5,300 nucleotides of DNA from Parcubacteria group bacterium GW2011_GWA2_36_10 (GTDB taxonomy: Bacteria > Patescibacteriota > Patescibacteriia > UBA1558 > GWA2-36-10). The DNA is taken from positions 1-5,300 of the forward strand of contig LBRC01000048.1 in NCBI GenBank assembly GCA_000991205.1. The letters run 5' to 3'. Position numbers and translations under genes: made by a program. This document shows, piece by piece, positions 5,025 through 5,300 of this stretch (the first letter of the stretch is position 1; each line of letters opens with the position of its first letter). The notes under the pieces are model-generated. The model was given only the letters and a program-made list of their open reading frames with translations, made no database searches and was not told the DNA's origin.

Positions 5025-5300
5025 TCATTGCTCTTTGTTTTTTGTTTTTTGCTCATTAACATAGAATGTTCTTATCAAAGTCCTTGACACCACAATTCCG
5101 GTAAACAAACTAATTAAAATCCCGATGGTTAAAGTCAGGGCAAAGCCCCTGACCATTCCGGAAGTATTTAAGAATTGCCACTCAAACGGATTGTATAAAA
5201 TAAAGGCCACCAGCAGAGTGGTAACGTTGGCGTCTTTAATTGAATCCCAGGCCCGGCCGAAACCTAATTCAACTGCCGCCCGCAACGGCAAGCCGCGGGC
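5025..5300 (-). CDS. secD: Protein translocase subunit SecD (C-terminus only)
   Basis: The frame is open from the right edge and gives ARGLPLRAAVELGFGRAWDS, then KDANVTTLL, matching the conserved SecD segment R-x-G-x-x-x-x-A-A-x-x-x-G-F-x-x-A-x-x-x-I-x-D-x-N-x-T-T. Two hydrophobic spans follow (LLVAFILY and FALTLTIGILISLFTGIVVS), the last membrane segments of the protein, and then a short Lys/Gln-rich cytoplasmic tail. SecD cooperates with SecF in the late, proton-motive-force-driven steps of export. The stop codon is 4 bases before the secF start, so the two are almost certainly co-transcribed and translationally linked. The N-terminal and large extracytoplasmic parts lie outside the window. 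Confidence 0.93.
   Translation of the reverse strand, partial: ARGLPLRAAVELGFGRAWDSIKDANVTTLLVAFILYNPFEWQFLNTSGMVRGFALTLTIGILISLFTGIVVSRTLIRTFYVNEQKTKNKEQ

Noticed and set aside
5021..5062. Longer secF starting at the ATG at 5062
   Set aside because: This would overlap the secD tail by about 38 bases and add a Lys/Gln-rich stretch not typical of SecF. The ATG at 5018-5020, 4 bases after the secD stop, gives the standard N-terminus.
1..5300. CRISPR arrays, tRNA genes, transposase genes
   Set aside because: I found no regularly spaced direct repeats, no tRNA acceptor/T-arm pattern, and no frame resembling a transposase or integrase. The 172-255 cloverleaf is not a tRNA: its stem lengths and loops do not fit.

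Overview
All recognisable genes in this window lie on the minus strand, so it reads from right to left. The content suggests an uncultivated, reduced-genome bacterium, most likely of the Candidate Phyla Radiation (Patescibacteria). The grounds are an S16 protein with a long Ala/Lys/Glu tail, a very short Smc-like ATPase, consensus sigma-70 promoters beside weak or absent Shine-Dalgarno sites, and dense GC-rich palindromes in an AT-rich background. This placement is inference; no rRNA or other taxonomic marker is present.

Right part (4415-5300): the 3' end of secD and, 4 bases later, secF, the auxiliary subunits of the Sec translocon. SecF stops early, in the middle of its fourth membrane segment, where a promoter begins. 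Between secF and smc (about 3690-4440) I see no convincing protein gene. Instead there are two tandem modules, each with a TTGACA-N17-TAnnnT promoter, a GC-rich and highly foldable segment, and an intrinsic terminator. They look like two unidentified structured RNAs of about 310 and 240 nt. A further GC-rich palindrome follows just before smc.

Middle (1252-3686): an Smc-type chromosome-segregation ATPase with intact Walker A, signature, Walker B and H-loop motifs. A one-base frame change splits the reading frame in the coiled coil, and I see no hinge domain: about 811 residues when repaired, against about 1,170-1,200 for typical bacterial Smc. Next comes a third promoter-to-terminator module (671-1243), this one carrying a 149-residue protein of unknown function with a good Shine-Dalgarno site.

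Left part (1-670): rpsP (ribosomal protein S16) with its own consensus promoter but without its first ~30 codons; an 84-bp repeat-like element that folds as a four-way junction; then a consensus promoter and the first codons of khpA (KH-domain RNA-binding protein). The neighbourhood smc / rpsP / khpA matches a cluster conserved in many bacteria (smc-ftsY-ffh-rpsP-khpA-rimM-trmD). secDF is not part of that cluster and looks GC-richer, so the 3.8-4.4 kb interval may be a genuine insertion or an assembly join.

The main points of interest are the three back-to-back promoter/terminator modules (two apparently RNA-only), the truncated genes at their outer borders, the apparently hinge-less Smc, and the cloverleaf palindrome.
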